48,788 nucleotides of DNA from UBA4717 sp002404395 (GCA_937902275.1 CALFNW010000113.1:1-48788); one strand, 5' to 3'; positions 24,505 to 33,243 are shown, numbered from the stretch's first letter. Translations and numbers: made by a program. The notes: generated by a model not told the origin, from the letters alone.

Positions 24505-25623
24505 ATTATTCAACTTGAAGAAGCGAAATATGCGCTTCAGGGAATGCGCCCCGAAATCAAAGAACTCGGAGACGCCATTCAGATCGACAAGCTGCGAGAA
24601 AAAGCTGCCGAGCTTGAAAAGCAGACTTTTGAAGCCGACTTCTGGAATGACCAGGAGAATTCGGGCAAGGTCTTACGTCAGGTCAAGCAGCTCAAGGACC
24701 GCATAAAATCATACGAGTCGCTGTCCTCACGCCTTGAAGACGCGATCGTGCTTGCCGAGCTCGGGATCGACGAGGGCGATGAAAGCCTCATACCCGAGGT
24801 GGAAAACGAGCTTGCCGAGATCCGCAAAGAGGAGGAACGTCAGCGTATCGAAATTTTGCTCTCGGGCGAATACGACCGCAACAACGCCATAGTATCGTTC
24901 CATCCGGGCGCAGGCGGCACCGAAGCGCAGGATTGGGCGCTCATGCTCTATCGTATGTATACCCGTTGGGGCGAGAAACACGGTTACAATGTCAAGCTTT
25001 TGGATTGGCTTGACGGCGAAGAAGCCGGGCTCAAAAGCGCTACCATAATGGTCGAGGGTATCAACGCTTACGGCTATCTTAAGAGCGAAAACGGCGTTCA
25101 CAGACTTGTCAGAGTCTCGCCGTTCGACGCATCGGGAAGACGCCATACCTCTTTTGCCTCGGTGGAAGTAATGCCTGAGTTTGAGGACGACGGCAAGATC
25201 GAGATCCGAGACGAAGATATCGAAGTGACTGCTCACAGATCGAGCGGCGCAGGAGGTCAGCACATCAACAAGACCGACTCCGCGATACGAATTTTACACA
25301 TTCCGACCGGAATCGTCGTCGGCTGTCAGACCGAGCGCAGTCAGCTTCAGAATAAAGAAACCGCGATGAAGATGTTAAAAAGCAAGCTTATGGAGATCAA
25401 AGCGCGCGAAAAGCTTGAGCGTATCGAGGACATTCAGGGCAACAAGACCAACATTGAGTGGGGCGCGCAGATACGTTCCTATGTATTCATGCCCTACACG
25501 CTTGCAAAGGACACGCGCACCGGCTATGAAGACGGAAACATCAATGCGGTCATGGACGGCGAGATCGACGGATTCATTAACGCGTATCTCAAAGCCAACG
25601 CCGGAAAAAATCAGGAGATCTGA
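24502..25623 (+). CDS. prfB: Peptide chain release factor 2
   Basis: 373 residues. The stop-codon recognition tripeptide SPF is at 206-208 (RVSPFDASGRRHTSFAS) and the catalytic GGQ at 251-253 (SSGAGGQHINKTDSA), which identifies RF2 rather than RF1. It reads UGA and UAA and triggers peptide release. There is no in-frame TGA near codon 25: the frame runs uninterrupted, so the usual +1 programmed frameshift autoregulation is absent. Its promoter and leader hairpin are clear. Confidence 0.95.
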   Translation: MIIQLEEAKYALQGMRPEIKELGDAIQIDKLREKAAELEKQTFEADFWNDQENSGKVLRQVKQLKDRIKSYESLSSRLEDAIVLAELGIDEGDESLIPEVENELAEIRKEEERQRIEILLSGEYDRNNAIVSFHPGAGGTEAQDWALMLYRMYTRWGEKHGYNVKLLDWLDGEEAGLKSATIMVEGINAYGYLKSENGVHRLVRVSPFDASGRRHTSFASVEVMPEFEDDGKIEIRDEDIEVTAHRSSGAGGQHINKTDSAIRILHIPTGIVVGCQTERSQLQNKETAMKMLKSKLMEIKAREKLERIEDIQGNKTNIEWGAQIRSYVFMPYTLAKDTRTGYEDGNINAVMDGEIDGFINAYLKANAGKNQEI

Positions 25624-25760
25624 GCATATCCGAAAGTTTATTTTCCGCAGAAGCGGCTCGGGGAATAGTGCGAACGAGAGCTCTCTCCTAAGTAAGCTCT
25701 TTTGTTAACGCCGCAAATCCCGCGCCGCGTTCGGTGTGAAATTGTAAGTTTACTTTTTGA

Positions 25761-25772
25761 GCCGTCTACGGC
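25761..25772 (+). promoter_or_regulatory. Leader hairpin of the alpha/beta hydrolase gene
   Basis: GCCG-TCTA-CGGC after CTTTTTGA, followed by GCATAGGAA and the GTG start 15 bases on. A further CCGC-AGAA-GCGG stem lies upstream near 25642-25653. Confidence 0.5.
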
Positions 25773-25787
25773 GGCATAGGAATCAGT

Positions 25788-26501
25788 GTGATAAACTCAA
25801 ACGATTTTGAAAAACACGAATTTACCGGGAAACGCGGGCTTACACTGCCCTATCGACTTTATAAGCCTGCGGGAGTTTTCGACTCGCCGCGTCCTTTGCT
25901 TGTGTTTCTGCACGGTGCGGGCGAGCGCGGAACCGACAACGAAAAAACGCTCAACGGCGTTTCGCCTTTTGCGCCCGAATACGCGATCGACTTTGAAAAA
26001 TACGGCGCATATTTTTTGGTGCCTCAGTGTCCCGTCGATATGCAATGGGTAAATACCCCGTTTGACAGCGGAGTGTATTTGCAGACGGATACTCCGCTCT
26101 CACTGCCTCTTGAAACCGCACAGGAGCTGATCGACTTCATAGCCGACGAGTATGCAATCGACACCTCGCGGCTCTACTTAATGGGCGCGTCAATGGGAGG
26201 ATACGGAACTTGGGACTCTGTCACAAGATTTCCCGGCAAATTCAGAGCCGCTATGCCGATCTGCGGCGGCGCAGACCCCTCGGTCTCCGACAGGCTCAAA
26301 GCCGCCGGAACCGATATATGGACTTTCCACGGCGACGCCGACAACACTGTTCCGCCTAAGGGCACAAGAGCCATGGTTGCCGCGCTCGAAAAGCTCGGCG
26401 CAAATATAACATACAGTGAATATCCGGGCGTAGGTCACGGTGTATGGATAGAGGTTCATAAAACCAAGATTGTATACGATTGGCTTTTCAGCAAACGCTG
26501 A
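25788..26501 (+). CDS. Alpha/beta hydrolase (dienelactone-hydrolase / prolyl-oligopeptidase-like esterase)
   Basis: 237 residues, GTG start behind AGGAA. LVFLHGAGERGTD forms the oxyanion loop; LMGASMGGYGTWD carries the nucleophile Ser135; HGDADNTVPP holds the catalytic Asp (D185 most likely); GVGHGVW has His217. It is most like single-domain carboxylesterases of the PHB-depolymerase/phospholipase type. There is no signal peptide. Substrate unknown. It lies between prfB and transketolase, and a hairpin spans its stop codon. Confidence 0.85.
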   Translation: MINSNDFEKHEFTGKRGLTLPYRLYKPAGVFDSPRPLLVFLHGAGERGTDNEKTLNGVSPFAPEYAIDFEKYGAYFLVPQCPVDMQWVNTPFDSGVYLQTDTPLSLPLETAQELIDFIADEYAIDTSRLYLMGASMGGYGTWDSVTRFPGKFRAAMPICGGADPSVSDRLKAAGTDIWTFHGDADNTVPPKGTRAMVAALEKLGANITYSEYPGVGHGVWIEVHKTKIVYDWLFSKR

Positions 26502-26507
26502 AAAGCC
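26482..26507 (+). terminator. Hairpin overlapping the stop codon of the alpha/beta hydrolase gene
   Basis: GGCTTTTCAGC and GCTGAAAAGCC form a perfect 11-bp stem with an AAAC loop; the TGA stop at 26499-26501 lies in the 3' arm. There is no T-tract, so it could stabilise the mRNA end or weaken read-through rather than be a classic terminator. Confidence 0.5.
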
Positions 26508-26562
26508 TCAACTCCGACAACTCCGCAACGTAATTTTCAAAATACAGCCGCGATAGCATATC

Positions 26563-26581
26563 GTCCGATGTTCACTCGGAC
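26563..26581 (+). promoter_or_regulatory. Leader hairpin of the transketolase genes
   Basis: GTCCGA-TGTTCAC-TCGGAC, 27 bases before the ATG at 26609. Confidence 0.5.
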
Positions 26582-26608
26582 ACCCGACTGAAAGAAAGGG
26601 AAAAAGTA

Positions 26609-27427
26609 ATGAAGCAAACAAATGAGTTTCTCGCAGAAACCGCAAGAAAAATACGTATCGGCATAATTGAGGGCGTGTACAACGCCGCATCGGGTCATCC
26701 CGGCGGCTCGCTTTCGATCGCTGATCTGCTTTCATTTCTCTATTTTGAAGAAATGAATATTGATCCCGATTCTCCCCAAGCTCCCGAGCGCGACCGCTTC
26801 GTGCTCTCAAAGGGACACGCCGCGCCCGCACTCTATTCGGCGCTCGCAAACCGCGGTTATTTCCCTGTTGACGAACTTAAGACACTGCGTAAGATCGACA
26901 GCCGTCTCCAAGGGCACCCCGACATGAAAGGGACTCCCGGAGTCGATATGTCCACAGGTTCGCTCGGTCTCGGTATTTCCGCCGCCTGCGGAATGGCAAT
27001 GGCCGGAAAACTCTCGGGCAGCTCATACAGAGTCTACACGGTGCTCGGCGACGGAGAGAGCGAGGAAGGACAAGTTTGGGAGGCTTCGATGTTTGCCGCT
27101 CATTATAAGCTTGACAATCTTTGTGTATTTCTTGATTTCAACGGCTTGCAGATAGACGGTCCGGTTTCCGAGGTCATCGGTCCCGCGCCTTTTAAAGAAA
27201 AATTTGAAGCATTCGGTTGGAATGTGATCGAAGTAAACGGACATGATTTCGACGAGCTTCGCGCCGCCGCGGCAGACGCCAGAGCCTGCAAGGGCAAGCC
27301 CACGATCGTAATTATGAAAACCGTCAAGGGACGCGGTGTTTCGTACATGGAAAACCAAGTCGGCTGGCACGGTGCAGCCCCCAAAGAAGAACAGTACAAG
27401 CAGGCGCTTGCCGAGCTTAACGCATAA
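26609..27427 (+). CDS. Transketolase, N-terminal (TPP-binding) subunit
   Basis: 272 residues. It contains ASGHPGGSLSIADLLSFLYF, KGHAAPALYSAL and the thiamine-diphosphate motif GDGESEEGQVWEASMFAAHYKLDNL. This is the first half of a split transketolase. With the next gene it moves two-carbon units between sugars in the non-oxidative pentose phosphate route. Start follows GAAAGGG. Split forms are common in Firmicutes. Confidence 0.93.
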   Translation: MKQTNEFLAETARKIRIGIIEGVYNAASGHPGGSLSIADLLSFLYFEEMNIDPDSPQAPERDRFVLSKGHAAPALYSALANRGYFPVDELKTLRKIDSRLQGHPDMKGTPGVDMSTGSLGLGISAACGMAMAGKLSGSSYRVYTVLGDGESEEGQVWEASMFAAHYKLDNLCVFLDFNGLQIDGPVSEVIGPAPFKEKFEAFGWNVIEVNGHDFDELRAAAADARACKGKPTIVIMKTVKGRGVSYMENQVGWHGAAPKEEQYKQALAELNA

Positions 27428-27431
27428 CCGC

Positions 27432-27489
27432 GTCGGAGTGTCCGACAACTATCGTCAGTTTGCTTGATTTTTGAACCGGCTCCGCCGGT
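27432..27489 (+). promoter_or_regulatory. Two-hairpin spacer before the transketolase C-terminal gene
   Basis: GTCGGA-GTG-TCCGAC (27432-27446) five bases after the first subunit stop, and ACCGGC-TCC-GCCGGT (27475-27489) after TTTTTGA, followed by TTGGAG and the ATG. These lie inside an operon, so the elements are not only promoter-proximal. Confidence 0.55.
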
Positions 27490-27503
27490 ATTGGAGATAG
27501 ATC

Positions 27504-28445
27504 ATGTCAGAGAAAATTGCTACCCGAGAAGCATACGGCTCCGCGCTTGCGGAATTCGGCGCTCATTATGAAAACCTCGTAGTGCTTGACGCCGACCTTG
27601 CCGAAGCTACCAAAACCATAAAATTCAAGAAAGCATTTCCCGAGCGTTTTATTGACTGCGGAATTGCCGAGGGCAATATGATGGCAGTCGCCGCAGGACT
27701 TGCCGCTGCGGGAAAAATTCCTTTTGCCAGCACTTTTGCGATGTTTGCCGCCGGCAGAGCCTTTGAGCAGATCAGAAACGCGATCGCTTATCCGCATTTG
27801 AATGTCAAGATCGGCGCTACTCACGCCGGAATCTCGGTCGGTGAGGACGGCGCTACCCATCAGTGTCTTGAAGATATAGCTACCATGCGCGCCGTACCTG
27901 GCATGGTGATCGTCAATCCGGCAGACGCAGTTGAAGCGCGCGCTGCTGTCGAAGCCGCGATCAACTATGTCGGTCCCATGTATATGCGCTTCGGCAGACT
28001 CGCCGTTCCTACGCTTTTTGACGGAAGTTACAAATTCGAACTCGGAAAAGGTATAATACTAAGAGAAGGTACCGATGTAACGCTCGTTGCAACCGGACTC
28101 ATGGTACACGAAGCGATTGCAGCAGGCGAACTGCTCGCAAACGAAGGCATCAGTGCAAGAATTGTCAATATCCATACGATCAAGCCGCTTGACCGCGAGC
28201 TGATACTTGACAGTGCGCGTAAGACCGGCGCGATAGTTACCGCAGAGGAGCACAATATCATCGGCGGTCTCGGAAGCGCGATCTGCGAGCTGTTGTCCGA
28301 AGAATTGCCGACTCCCGTGATCCGAATCGGAACAAACGACGTGTTCGGCAGATCCGGCAACGTGCCTTCCCTGCTTGAAGCTTACGGACTTACCGCCGCA
28401 AACATTGCCGCAAGCGCAAAAAAGGCTGTTGCAAGTAAGAAATAA
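27504..28445 (+). CDS. Transketolase, C-terminal (pyrimidine/transketolase C) subunit
   Basis: 313 residues with VVLDADLAEATKT, FPERFIDCGIAEGNMMAVAAGLA (the catalytic Glu of the pyrimidine domain) and the C-terminal domain with AITAEEHNIIGGLGSAI. It is the partner of the upstream subunit; both are needed for activity. It lies 76 bp downstream and ends at a strong terminator. Confidence 0.93.
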   Translation: MSEKIATREAYGSALAEFGAHYENLVVLDADLAEATKTIKFKKAFPERFIDCGIAEGNMMAVAAGLAAAGKIPFASTFAMFAAGRAFEQIRNAIAYPHLNVKIGATHAGISVGEDGATHQCLEDIATMRAVPGMVIVNPADAVEARAAVEAAINYVGPMYMRFGRLAVPTLFDGSYKFELGKGIILREGTDVTLVATGLMVHEAIAAGELLANEGISARIVNIHTIKPLDRELILDSARKTGAIVTAEEHNIIGGLGSAICELLSEELPTPVIRIGTNDVFGRSGNVPSLLEAYGLTAANIAASAKKAVASKK

Positions 28446-28456
28446 GCTGTAAATAC

Positions 28457-28507
28457 AAAAATCCGACCGGAGTATACAACCTTGTATCCCACGGTCGGAT
28501 TTTTTAT
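28457..28507 (+). terminator. Rho-independent terminator of the transketolase operon
   Basis: AAAATCCGACCG pairs with CGGTCGGATTTTTT; the inner part has a second small stem (ATACAA/TTGTAT). T-tract of six follows. Confidence 0.9.
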
Positions 28508-28584
28508 TGCCGATACAATACTCTGAGAGATCGTAAGCAAAGAATATAATTTTTGCCTTTTATCGCTCCTGTTTGAAAAACTGC

Positions 28585-30207
28585 TTACTTGTTTTTTTCA
28601 CTCATCAATATCCACTCGTTTACCTCGTCATTTTCATGCATTTTTCCGGCAGAGGCATAGTCAACCAGCTTCAGATCATCCGAATCAAATTCAATATTGT
28701 ACTTCGTAGATAAGTTCCTGCCAAAATCCGACTCGGCGTCCTTTGCTCCGTATATATCGTCGCATATATTTGAATCAGCCATAAGCACTATAGAGCCGTA
28801 AGAAAAACCTACATATTTTTTATCTTTGATAACGACTCTGTCCTTTTTTAATTCGGTGTTCAGCTTCAGCGAAATAACGTCGCCGTCATGTATGCACAAT
28901 TCAACATATCCGCCGTTCTTTTTGGCGTCAACGAACTCATTATTTACGGTCACATCGTATCTTCTGCACCAGCCAGGAATACGGAGCTTGAATTTCTTAT
29001 TTGTATTTCCGCTGATTCTGAAAGTAACACGGTCATCAAACGGATAATCGGTCTCTTCACTGATCGTCAATTCACCGTTTACATATTCAGATGCTGTATA
29101 TATCATCGGAATAATATCCTTTTCATCCTCGTGGAAAACTATATCATTCAATTTACTGATCGCGTTAAATCCGCGATAGCGGCAGCATTTGTATGCGTTT
29201 TCAGCGGTTCTTGTAATTCTTTTACCGCAGTTCGGCTGATAGTATGCAAAATCCGTTCCGGCTTTATCAAAAGAGCCGATCAAATGATTATATACGACTT
29301 TTTCAAGCGCATCAATATATTTTGCTTCTTTGGTCTGTTTAAAGAGAAGCGCACTGAATTCACCCCATCCAACTGAAACACAGGTTTCGTTCGGCTTGAG
29401 CGCTTCATTCAAAAACTGCGCCGCGTTGCCTCCGGCGGTCCAATATTCGGCAATAGTTCCGTTGCCCGCTCTGCGGATCTGAGTGGCTTCAAGCTCATTC
29501 CAATATTTCAGCGCGCCGTCAAGCGCCTCTTCGTCACCGCACAGCTCATAATACATGACCATCGTTATGAGCGGCATAAAATTCTCTATTCCTTTTTTGC
29601 TCTCAAGGTTTAAAAGCGTGTCAAATTCAAAGAAATTGTTTGCTGAATTTTTCAAGCGGTCGAATATATACTTCAAGAAATCAAGATACAGCTCGTTTCC
29701 GGTGAGTCTGTATAACTCCGGAAGCGTTATCAGGATCGCTATGTGCTCAGTGCCGAAATTTACCGCATTCAGGATGTCGGCGTTACCTTTCATGTAACGG
29801 TCGGCAATGTTTTTCACGCATTTTTCCGCACATTCAAGCACCGGTGCTTCTTTAGTAAGCTTATAGTAAGACAGCAGACCGTAAACCGTAAATGCCTGAT
29901 TCCAGACGGCAAAACAGTTCCATTTGATCTCCTTTTTGTCCCCGCCGAGATAACCGTTATCATGTTGATTTTCGATGATGCCGTTCACCAATCGCTTGGC
30001 ATGATCAAATATTGCCGTACTTTTGGTCTGCTTATAAAAATTCACGCAGCAGTCTAAATATTTCCCCGCAAACTCGCTTTCGGCAAACCCGTCCTCATGC
30101 TCGCCTACATATGCTTTTATATGCATATCGCAGTCGATCGCATTTTCAAAAACGGTTACGCATTTATCATAACATTCTTTTAGAATTTTATCTTTTATGT
30201 AAACCAT
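28585..30207 (-). CDS. GH127-like glycosidase (beta-L-arabinofuranosidase family, formerly DUF1680)
   Basis: 540 residues. An (alpha/alpha) barrel occupies the first two thirds, then beta-rich domains. The zinc-thiolate site of GH127 is conserved: NETC (E274, C276) and ENAYKCC (C341, C342). In the characterised enzyme (HypBA1) these residues bind zinc, and one cysteine is the nucleophile that removes beta-L-arabinofuranose. The protein is shorter than many GH127 enzymes and has no signal peptide, so its substrate must enter the cell as oligosaccharide. It is last in the operon with a TIM-barrel isomerase and a RhaD-type aldolase. Arabinose or another sugar is uncertain. Confidence 0.82.
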   Translation of the reverse strand: MVYIKDKILKECYDKCVTVFENAIDCDMHIKAYVGEHEDGFAESEFAGKYLDCCVNFYKQTKSTAIFDHAKRLVNGIIENQHDNGYLGGDKKEIKWNCFAVWNQAFTVYGLLSYYKLTKEAPVLECAEKCVKNIADRYMKGNADILNAVNFGTEHIAILITLPELYRLTGNELYLDFLKYIFDRLKNSANNFFEFDTLLNLESKKGIENFMPLITMVMYYELCGDEEALDGALKYWNELEATQIRRAGNGTIAEYWTAGGNAAQFLNEALKPNETCVSVGWGEFSALLFKQTKEAKYIDALEKVVYNHLIGSFDKAGTDFAYYQPNCGKRITRTAENAYKCCRYRGFNAISKLNDIVFHEDEKDIIPMIYTASEYVNGELTISEETDYPFDDRVTFRISGNTNKKFKLRIPGWCRRYDVTVNNEFVDAKKNGGYVELCIHDGDVISLKLNTELKKDRVVIKDKKYVGFSYGSIVLMADSNICDDIYGAKDAESDFGRNLSTKYNIEFDSDDLKLVDYASAGKMHENDEVNEWILMSEKNK

Positions 30208-30243
30208 TTTTTGCCTCTTTCTTTACAGAACCATATATTTCCG

Positions 30244-31053
30244 TTAATCGAGCCAGCCATCTCTGGGCTTCAGACCAAAGGCTGCCGCGACCTCTTTCAG
30301 CATCGCTTTATCAATGCCTTTTCTGTTCGGGTTATCCGATATTTTCATGTAAATCTCCGCCGCCTTTTCAACGGTTTCGATAAGCCCGAACACCTCGTCG
30401 AGCGACGAGCCGACTGCTGTAATTCCGTGCATTGCCCAAATAAGTATTTTGAAATTTTTGAATTTTTGGCTTGATTTGGTTCCGATATCATTTGAGCTGC
30501 TTATCATCCATGGTAAAACCGCAACTCCCTCCGGAAAAATAACGATACACTCGGTTATCATACCCCACAGCGTCAATGTGAACTCTTTTTCATCAAGGTC
30601 GTGTATGTGCGTCATCGAAACTATGTTTCCGGGATGCGCATGAATGACCGCTCTCTGATCGTCTCCGGCTTTGAGCCGTTCCAAATGTGCGCTCAGATGC
30701 ATCGCCGCTTCGCTTGTGAACGTACCGCCTTTTTTATATCCCCAAAGCAGTGAAGCAAAAGTTCCGTCCTCCGAAATCCTCATAAGTCCGAGATTGGTTT
30801 CGGGATCCTTGGCGATATTTTTAAAATATCTGCCTGTGCCGCTTATTACAAAATACTTTCCCGCAAGCTCCTTGAACGGCATCGGAAGCTCAAGCTTCCT
30901 TATTTCGTGCAGCTCGGGAAGGTATGGCTCAACTTCTTCGTCCTTAAGCAATACGCTTATGTTCCCGCCGTTACGCTCGTTCCAACCGAGGCGATACATA
31001 TTTGACGCAGTTTCTTTTATTTCGCTTATAAATTCCGAATTTGCTATATTCAT
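30244..31053 (-). CDS. rhaD: Rhamnulose-1-phosphate aldolase-like class II aldolase
   Basis: 269 residues. Catalytic Glu115 (SEAAMHL), zinc ligands H138 and H140 (VIHAHPGN) and H209 (AMHGITA) match E. coli RhaD (E117, H141, H143, H212) in spacing. The enzyme splits L-rhamnulose-1-phosphate into dihydroxyacetone phosphate and L-lactaldehyde. No rhamnulose kinase gene lies in the window, so a related ketose phosphate is possible. The gene starts two bases after the end of the upstream isomerase gene. Confidence 0.85.
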   Translation of the reverse strand: MNIANSEFISEIKETASNMYRLGWNERNGGNISVLLKDEEVEPYLPELHEIRKLELPMPFKELAGKYFVISGTGRYFKNIAKDPETNLGLMRISEDGTFASLLWGYKKGGTFTSEAAMHLSAHLERLKAGDDQRAVIHAHPGNIVSMTHIHDLDEKEFTLTLWGMITECIVIFPEGVAVLPWMISSSNDIGTKSSQKFKNFKILIWAMHGITAVGSSLDEVFGLIETVEKAAEIYMKISDNPNRKGIDKAMLKEVAAAFGLKPRDGWLD

Positions 31054-31055
31054 AA

Positions 31056-32036
31056 TTACGCTCCGAGTAAAATTTTTCTCATAAGTTTGCTTGCTTTTAC
31101 GGCGTCCTTTTGCGATATGACGCGGTCTATCTCCTCAAAATCGGCTTTATCCATGATTTTTTCAAAAGAGTCGAGCCACATGGCGCTTTCTTCCACCGCG
31201 TCGCGTCCGTCTTCTCTGAACGGAAACTGATCGAGCGTCATATATCCATTATATCCCGTTTTTCTGAGCCAATATATAAACTCCAGATATTCGAGCGTGT
31301 GAACGCTTCCGACTATCATATCGTCATCCCACAAACGATAATTGTCATTTATGTGGATATGCTTTAAACGATCACCGTACATACTGCACATGGCTACCGC
31401 CTCTGCGGGGCTTTCGTATCCGAGCGCCGCATGACCGTAATCAAGCGCAACTCCGAGGTTCGCCTTACCTATCGTATTTATCATCAAAAGCGTCGAGCCT
31501 GCCGTGCTTATGTATGAATGTGTCCTCGGTTCCTTGATCTTATACTCAAGCGTAAGCGTTATATCCTTTCTGTAGTCGCAAAGTTCACTGAGCGCCTCCT
31601 GAAACAGACTTCTCTCGCGAACATAATCCGCCTGAAAAATATAATCGTACCCGTCCTGCCCCGGCCAAAGCGTGACTATATCGCAGCCAAGCTCCGCAGC
31701 AAAGTCCATCGCGTCCTTTGTATCGGATATTGCCTGAGTCCTTATCTTATCATCGATTGATGAAAGACTTCCCTGCTGATATATCGGATTTGCAAAAGTA
31801 TCGACCGCTACCGAAGCAACTTTCAATCCCGTTCGGTCCAAGTTTGCCTTTATCTGATCCTTGTGATTCTTAAACATATCATTCATCACAATATCTACCG
31901 CTGATAATTGCTTAATGCTTTTTACCCTGTCAAACATCTCCTCCATCGAAAACTCTCTGCCGTATGCAGTGCAATATCTGTCTGAGCACGACGCCACGTT
32001 AAAAATAAAGACCGAGTATTTCCTTTTGCTTTCCAT
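31056..32036 (-). CDS. TIM-barrel sugar isomerase/epimerase (xylose-isomerase-like, AP endonuclease 2 family)
   Basis: 326 residues. Metal-site elements are visible: LTLEYKIKEPRTHSY (Glu), GVALDYGHAALGYE (Asp, His), KHIHINDNY and LDQFPFRED. It is similar in plan to L-rhamnose isomerases of the Pseudomonas type and to 3-epimerases. Being cotranscribed with a RhaD-type aldolase it plausibly makes the aldolase precursor, with phosphorylation supplied elsewhere. The specific activity is inferred. First gene of the operon; its ATG is at 32036. Confidence 0.75.
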   Translation of the reverse strand: MESKRKYSVFIFNVASCSDRYCTAYGREFSMEEMFDRVKSIKQLSAVDIVMNDMFKNHKDQIKANLDRTGLKVASVAVDTFANPIYQQGSLSSIDDKIRTQAISDTKDAMDFAAELGCDIVTLWPGQDGYDYIFQADYVRERSLFQEALSELCDYRKDITLTLEYKIKEPRTHSYISTAGSTLLMINTIGKANLGVALDYGHAALGYESPAEAVAMCSMYGDRLKHIHINDNYRLWDDDMIVGSVHTLEYLEFIYWLRKTGYNGYMTLDQFPFREDGRDAVEESAMWLDSFEKIMDKADFEEIDRVISQKDAVKASKLMRKILLGA

Positions 32037-32065
32037 TTATGCCCCACACTTTCCTGTTTTTCTTT

Positions 32066-32102
32066 ATTATACCCGATTTATATGATATATTTCCATATCA
32101 TA
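32066..32102 (-). promoter_or_regulatory. -10 box and operator palindrome of the GH127-aldolase operon
   Basis: TATGATAT-ATTTCC-ATATCATA at 32081-32102 is a perfect 8-bp-arm inverted repeat. It lies over the -35 region of a minus-strand promoter whose -10 box is TATAAT (32066-32071). A bound RpiR-type regulator would block this promoter, and it sits near the divergent RpiR promoter. Confidence 0.6.
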
Positions 32103-32133
32103 ACCGCAGAATTTTTATATATTTGATATATTA

Positions 32134-32162
32134 TTGACTTTTTATATCGTTTAGGGTAGAAT
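32134..32162 (+). promoter_or_regulatory. Promoter of the RpiR regulator gene
   Basis: TTGACT (32134-32139), 17-bp spacer, TAGAAT (32157-32162), giving a leader of about 130 bases with a terminal hairpin. Confidence 0.7.
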
Positions 32163-32273
32163 ATTTACCGAAGGCGGGCAACGTCCAATTTCAATATTCG
32201 TCTAATAGAATTTCAAATTCACGCCGCCAATTTCCGCTTCACAGCCGGTGCAAATTTTACGTTTACTTTTCGG

Positions 32274-32288
32274 GTCGGCTTCGCCGAC
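32274..32288 (+). promoter_or_regulatory. Leader hairpin of the RpiR gene
   Basis: GTCGGC-TTC-GCCGAC after ACTTTTCGG, 12 bases before the ATG. Identical in gene sense to the elements at 10514 and 18023. Confidence 0.55.
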
Positions 32289-32300
32289 ACATAAATTGTT

Positions 32301-33179
32301 ATGGAAAACAACTCATTGTATATTGCCAGACTCTGCGCTTTAAAAAATAATAAAAAGAAGAAAAAATGGTCGCGCGTTGCCGATTATGTTCTGTCAAATC
32401 TTGACGGCACAAATAATTTCACAATAGAAACGCTTGCCGAAAAGACTGATACGAGCTATGCGACCGTATGCAGGTTTTTAAAGGAAATCGGCGTTTCGGG
32501 TATTAAAGAATTCAAGCGCATGATTTTGCATGAAATGCAAAATCAGCAAAAGCTTGAGTTGAAGCTTGAAAACTACAGCATTGAAGATCCGTCGGAGCGC
32601 TCTTTCGACAGCATCAGCAGCAAGGTCTGTGACTTTTCCGCAAGTGTCGTTGCAAATTGTCATAATGCGCTTAATGAAGAGTTGACTTCACAGATCATAA
32701 GTTATTTCAACAAAGCCGGTTTTATCTATTTTGTCGGTCTGGGAACCTCAGCCGTTACCGCGCTTTACGCCTATACGAAAATGTTCAGGCTCAAATTGAA
32801 TTGCTCGTTCGACACAGACATTATTATCTCCAAAATGAAAGCCTCGGTAATGAAAAAAGGCGACGTGCTTTTTGTGATCTCATCATCCGGACGCTCAAAG
32901 CCGATCATCGAAACTGCGCGGATAGCAAAGCAAAACGGCGCTTCAATAATTACTTTATGCGATTTTTCCCAATCTCCATTGTCCGAGCTGTCCGATATAA
33001 ACATATGCACAACCGTAAGAGATTCAAACAAATATCTTGACATGGATTTTCCGTTGATACAAGGTCAAATAACGATAATCGATATTCTGTATTCATGCAT
33101 ATACAACCAAAACAAAGCATCGTCCGAATTTAAGATCAGCAAAACCACGTCCGCCGTAAAAAACGACAAAATATTGTAA
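32301..33179 (+). CDS. MurR/RpiR-family transcriptional regulator
   Basis: 292 residues. An N-terminal helix-turn-helix (about 25-75: FTIETLAEKTDTSYATVCRFLKEIG) precedes a SIS sugar-phosphate-binding domain (FVGLGTSAVTALYAYTK; FVISSSGRSKPIIETARIAK). SIS regulators sense phosphosugars. It is divergent from the GH127-aldolase-isomerase operon and is the likely regulator of it through the 32081-32102 palindrome. Single gene, with its own terminator. Confidence 0.88.
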   Translation: MENNSLYIARLCALKNNKKKKKWSRVADYVLSNLDGTNNFTIETLAEKTDTSYATVCRFLKEIGVSGIKEFKRMILHEMQNQQKLELKLENYSIEDPSERSFDSISSKVCDFSASVVANCHNALNEELTSQIISYFNKAGFIYFVGLGTSAVTALYAYTKMFRLKLNCSFDTDIIISKMKASVMKKGDVLFVISSSGRSKPIIETARIAKQNGASIITLCDFSQSPLSELSDINICTTVRDSNKYLDMDFPLIQGQITIIDILYSCIYNQNKASSEFKISKTTSAVKNDKIL

Positions 33180-33184
33180 TAAAA

Positions 33185-33243
33185 AGACGGCAGATCAAAG
33201 CGGCTTCATGCTGAAAATGATTTGCCGATTTGATCTGCCGTCT
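33185..33243. terminator. Long hairpin between convergent RpiR and glycyl radical enzyme genes
   Basis: AGACGGCAGATCAAA pairs perfectly with TTTGATCTGCCGTCT around a 29-base loop. It lies five bases after the RpiR stop. The loop can form extra pairs (GGC/GCC). T-tracts are weak on the plus side. Confidence 0.65.

Noticed and set aside
7785..32288. GTCGGC hairpins as a REP/RAYT mobile repeat
   Set aside because: Their fixed position before starts, common orientation and arm variation fit a leader element better; no RAYT transposase seen in the window.
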